Origin: DASUNQ01 sp035536455
GTDB taxonomy: Bacteria; Acidobacteriota; Thermoanaerobaculia; Multivoradales; UBA5704
NCBI GenBank assembly: GCA_035536455.1
Contig: DATLOC010000075.1
Span: forward strand, 1-64,000
DNA: 64,000 nt
Direction: 5' to 3'
The notes beneath the pieces are model-generated. The model was not told the origin of the DNA. It searched no databases and saw only the letters and a program-made list of their open reading frames with translations. The stretch's first letter is position 1, and the number at the start of each line of letters is the position of its first letter. Positions 61,860 through 64,000 of this stretch are shown here, piece after piece. Both the position numbers and the translations under genes were made by a program.

Positions 61860-61888
61860 TTGAACGCGCTCCTGTCAGCGAATATGCT
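61860..61888 (+). promoter_or_regulatory. Promoter of the small peptide gene
   Basis: TTGAAC (61860-61865), 17 bp, TATGCT (61883-61888). Transcription should start near 61895, followed by TAGGAGG (61902-61908) 7 nt before the ATG. Confidence 0.6.
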
Positions 61889-61915
61889 GCGGTACTCAGA
61901 ATAGGAGGCGTGAGC

Positions 61916-61975
61916 ATGAGAGTGAAGACCCATATCAAGGCCGGACCCGAGATCATCAATAAGGGAGGGAGTTAA
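61916..61975 (+). CDS. Candidate RiPP/bacteriocin precursor peptide (19 residues)
   Basis: ATG with an optimally placed GGAGG encodes MRVKTHIKAGPEIINKGGS. The MxVKTxIKAG opening matches small peptides I have seen repeatedly, usually longer, near peptide-export genes. A consensus promoter lies upstream. An HlyD-type adaptor and a C39-peptidase ABC exporter start 300 and 1470 nt downstream on the same strand. C39 peptidases cut after a double-Gly leader; here GG lies at residues 17-18, so the peptide could be a truncated leader or an unusual substrate. No Cys is present. Confidence 0.5.
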   Translation: MRVKTHIKAGPEIINKGGS

Positions 61976-62276
61976 TACCCCTCCGTAACCAGGGCGGCCC
62001 GGCCCCGCAAGAGGTCGGCGCTAGCTCAGACGCGAGCGCCTTGCACTGTAAGTGCGCCCAGTCGCGATGCTGTGGGAATCCGGCAGCGTGGACGCGCTCG
62101 CCGGCGCCCCGGCATTTGCCGTAAGCGCTGCGGCATTTCCCGCGGGCGCTGCGGGCGACGGCGTTTGGTATCTCGCCGCCGCGCAGTCCAGCGGCACCTC
62201 CTTCGCACACATAACTCCTACCAGCTGTACCTGAGCTGAGCCGCCGGCTGGGCAGTGCTACGCTGCCGCCCTTCGC
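61976..62276. repeat. Gap with a 21-bp tandem repeat (REP-like element, copy 2)
   Basis: The 301 bp between the peptide gene and the HlyD gene hold no recognisable gene. GGAGGG/CCCTCC around the peptide's stop forms a small hairpin. Two 21-bp units (62110-62130 and 62131-62151) begin CGGCATTT and end GCGCTG, agreeing at 17 of 21 positions; the first contains CGGCATTTGCCG, shared in inverse orientation with 34455-34474. Confidence 0.45.
62259..62264 (+). promoter_or_regulatory. -10 element TACGCT of the HlyD gene
   Basis: TGC-TACGCT ends 12 nt before the ATG at 62277; any leader would be about 6 nt long. Confidence 0.4.
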
Positions 62277-63440
62277 ATGCCCAGCCCGTTCTCGCGCACG
62301 CTGCGCGCTCTTGAAGTCGACGGCCACCGGCGGTGGATCGCCGGGCTGGTGCCGGCGCTGTTGCTGCTTGGCGCCTGGGGCGTGTGGTTCGTGCGCGGGC
62401 GGGTGTCGGTGTACGAGGTCACGGACCGGGCGTGGCTGGCGGTGGGACGGGAGGCGCATCCGCTCGCGGCGCCGGTCGAGGGGCGGGTGGCGGCGGTGCG
62501 GGCGGCGCTCGGGCAGCGGGTGAGCGAAGGGCAGGTCCTGATCGAGCTGGAGGCGGAGGAGCCGCGGGCCCGCCTCGACGAGGAACGGGCGCGGCGGGAC
62601 GCCCTCGCCGGGCAGATCGCGGCCCTGCGCCAGCAGATCGCGGCCGGCGGACGGTCGCTGGCCGGCCGGCTCGGCGCCTCCCGCGCCGGCATCGAGGAGA
62701 CGCTCGCCAAGACCCGGGAAGCGGAGGCGGCGGCGCGGCTGGCGCAGCAGGAGGCCGACCGCCAGGAGCGCCTCCTCGCCCAGGGGCTGGTACCGGCGGC
62801 GGAGGCGGAGAGGGCGCGCTCGGCGGCCGAGCAGCGCCGCGCCGCCGCGGACGCGCTGCGCGGGACTCTCGAGCGCTTGGGCTACGAGGAGCGGAGCACC
62901 GAGGGCGAGCGGCGCGGCGACGTCGACGAGCTGGAGCGCGAGCTGGCGCTGCTCGCCGGACAAACCGCCGCCGCCGGCGCCGCCGTCCGCCGCTTGGAGC
63001 GCGAGGTCGGGCTGCGCGCGATCCGCGCCCCGGTCGCCGGCCGTGTCGCGGAGATCGCGGCGGTGCGCGTGGGCTCCGTCGTCGCCGCCGGCGCGCAGCT
63101 CGGGATGGTGGTGCCGGAGGGCGAGCTCAAGGGGATCGCCGAGTTCGCGCCCGCCTCCGCCCTCGGCCGGATCCGGCCGCGGCAGCCGGCGAGGATCGTC
63201 TTGAGCGGCTTCCCCTCGGCGCAGTACGGGCACTTGGCAGCCCGCGTCGCCCGCGTCGCCAGCGAGCCGCGCGACGGGCGCATCCGCGTCGAGCTCGCCC
63301 TGCGGCCGGACCGCCGCTCCCGGCTGCCGCTGCAGCACGGCCTGCCGGGCACGGCGGAGGTGGAGGTCGAGCGGGTGGCGCCCGCCGTCCTCGTCCTGCG
63401 CACGGTCGGCAAGGTCTTCGACCGCCCCGCCGCCGACTAG
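62277..63440 (+). CDS. HlyD-family periplasmic adaptor (type I secretion / peptide export)
   Basis: The 387-residue protein has a membrane anchor (about 20-40), a lipoyl-like half (APVEGRVAAVRAALGQRVSEGQVL), a long coiled coil (about 95-235) and a second lipoyl half (IRAPVAGRVAEIAAVRVGSVVAAGAQLG) followed by a beta-barrel. It bridges an inner-membrane exporter to the outer membrane. It lies 8 nt before the C39 exporter gene. Confidence 0.9.
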   Translation: MPSPFSRTLRALEVDGHRRWIAGLVPALLLLGAWGVWFVRGRVSVYEVTDRAWLAVGREAHPLAAPVEGRVAAVRAALGQRVSEGQVLIELEAEEPRARLDEERARRDALAGQIAALRQQIAAGGRSLAGRLGASRAGIEETLAKTREAEAAARLAQQEADRQERLLAQGLVPAAEAERARSAAEQRRAAADALRGTLERLGYEERSTEGERRGDVDELERELALLAGQTAAAGAAVRRLEREVGLRAIRAPVAGRVAEIAAVRVGSVVAAGAQLGMVVPEGELKGIAEFAPASALGRIRPRQPARIVLSGFPSAQYGHLAARVARVASEPRDGRIRVELALRPDRRSRLPLQHGLPGTAEVEVERVAPAVLVLRTVGKVFDRPAAD

Positions 63441-63448
63441 CCGCCCGC

Positions 63449-64000
63449 ATGTCCCGCCCGCCGGACCGCCGCTCCTTCCTCGCCCCCGAGGTCGTCCAGA
63501 CCTCGGCTATGGACTGCGGGCCGGCGACGCTCAAGTCGCTGCTCGAAGGCTTCGCCATCCCGGTGAGCTACGGCCGCCTGCGCGAGGCCTGCCAGATCGA
63601 CCTCGACGGCACCTCGATCGACACCATGGAGGAGGTCGCGGCGCAGCTCGGCCTGGAGGCCGAGCAGGTGGTGGTGCCGGCGGACCACCTGCTGGCGCCG
63701 GCGGCGCGCAACCTGCCGGCGATCGTCGTCGTCCGCCACCCGAGCGGGCTGACCCACTTCATCGTCGTCTGGCGCCGCCACGGCCCGCTCGTCCAGGTGA
63801 TGGACCCGGCCACCGGGCGCCGCTGGACGACGGCGCGCCGGCTCCTCGGCGAGCTATACAGGCACCGGCAGGCGGTGCCGGCGGCGGCCTTCCGCGAGTG
63901 GGCCGGCTCCGCGGACTTCCTCGACGTCCAGCGGGCGTTCCTGGGCGAGCTCGGCATCTCGGACGCCGAGGCCGGCGAGGTGCTGGCGGAGGCGCTGGCC
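63449..64000 (+). CDS. C39-peptidase ABC exporter, N-terminal part
   Basis: The 184 residues present (the gene runs off the window) open with a C39 peptidase domain: VVQTSAMDCGPATLKSLL with the oxyanion Gln and nucleophile Cys, LTHFIVVWR with the His, and VMDPATGRR with the Asp. The triad is therefore intact. Such PCATs cleave leader peptides after Gly-Gly and export the mature peptide. The membrane and ATPase domains lie outside the window. Confidence 0.88.
   Translation, partial: MSRPPDRRSFLAPEVVQTSAMDCGPATLKSLLEGFAIPVSYGRLREACQIDLDGTSIDTMEEVAAQLGLEAEQVVVPADHLLAPAARNLPAIVVVRHPSGLTHFIVVWRRHGPLVQVMDPATGRRWTTARRLLGELYRHRQAVPAAAFREWAGSADFLDVQRAFLGELGISDAEAGEVLAEALA

Overview
The window is strongly G+C-rich, bacterial and densely coded, with many 4-bp stop/start overlaps, frequent GTG and TTG starts, and almost no space between genes. 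The mix suggests a member of the Acidobacteriota, perhaps Thermoanaerobaculia-like: an EnvC/S41/YibQ cluster, DUF4388, DUF1844, a DUF5916 outer-membrane protein, an HspR-controlled dnaK operon and a tesA/ybbA-ybbP pair. This is inference from gene families; there is no rRNA or marker phylogeny in the window.

Layout. 1-7.3 kb (+): the end of an alkaline-phosphatase-superfamily phosphodiesterase, a cell-wall trio (degenerate LytM/EnvC, active-site-less S41/PDZ protein, divergent polysaccharide deacetylase), a YfhO-like membrane protein and an FkbM methyltransferase. 7.3-13.3 kb: SDR epimerase and YbbAP-type ABC exporter (-) facing a TesA-like lipoprotein (+), then mazG (-). 13.4-24.5 kb (+): DUF1844, TPR and DUF4388 proteins, dnaK-hsp20-hspR, an AAA+ ATPase, a membrane protein, a SPOR-SpoIID lipoprotein and deoC. 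24.5-28 kb (-): DUF5916 protein, degenerate PIN protein, membrane protein. 28.1-34.4 kb (+): one tightly overlapping operon of acyl-CoA dehydrogenase, meaB, methylmalonyl-CoA epimerase, a small unknown and a two-permease ABC importer. 34.6-39.5 kb (-): a 1297-residue mosaic exoprotein and another secreted protein. 39.6-43 kb (+): DAHP synthase, carA, LolC/E-like permease.

43-44.6 kb is an accessory patch: a VapBC pair with a frameshifted toxin, a hairpin-rich non-coding stretch that may be a structured RNA, and a secreted 14-cysteine peptide. 44.7-54.5 kb carries a ClC transporter, lytic transglycosylase, TerB, LytM peptidase, S4 protein, a zinc-finger/PP2C fusion, DinB, an AI-2E transporter and a DUF1328 micro-protein. 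54.6-57.2 kb (-) is fumC-dinB. 57.3-62 kb is a second accessory patch: small lipoprotein, frameshifted DUF4236 gene, ParE-type toxin-antitoxin, DinB, ICL/PEPM enzyme, MmcQ and Uma2. The window ends in a secretion cassette: a 19-residue candidate RiPP precursor, an HlyD-type adaptor and the start of a C39-peptidase ABC exporter.

The most notable signal is at 33.35-34.40 kb. The importer's substrate-binding protein is continuous from its membrane anchor to its end except for one in-frame TGA, at codon 53. As I remember the family, this position is the first cysteine of a conserved CHLTC motif. A strong hairpin starts 14 nt after the TGA, where a bacterial SECIS would be. This makes it a candidate selenoprotein. 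The window also holds two genuine-looking frameshifts (vapC, DUF4236), so a point mutation or sequence error remains a live alternative.
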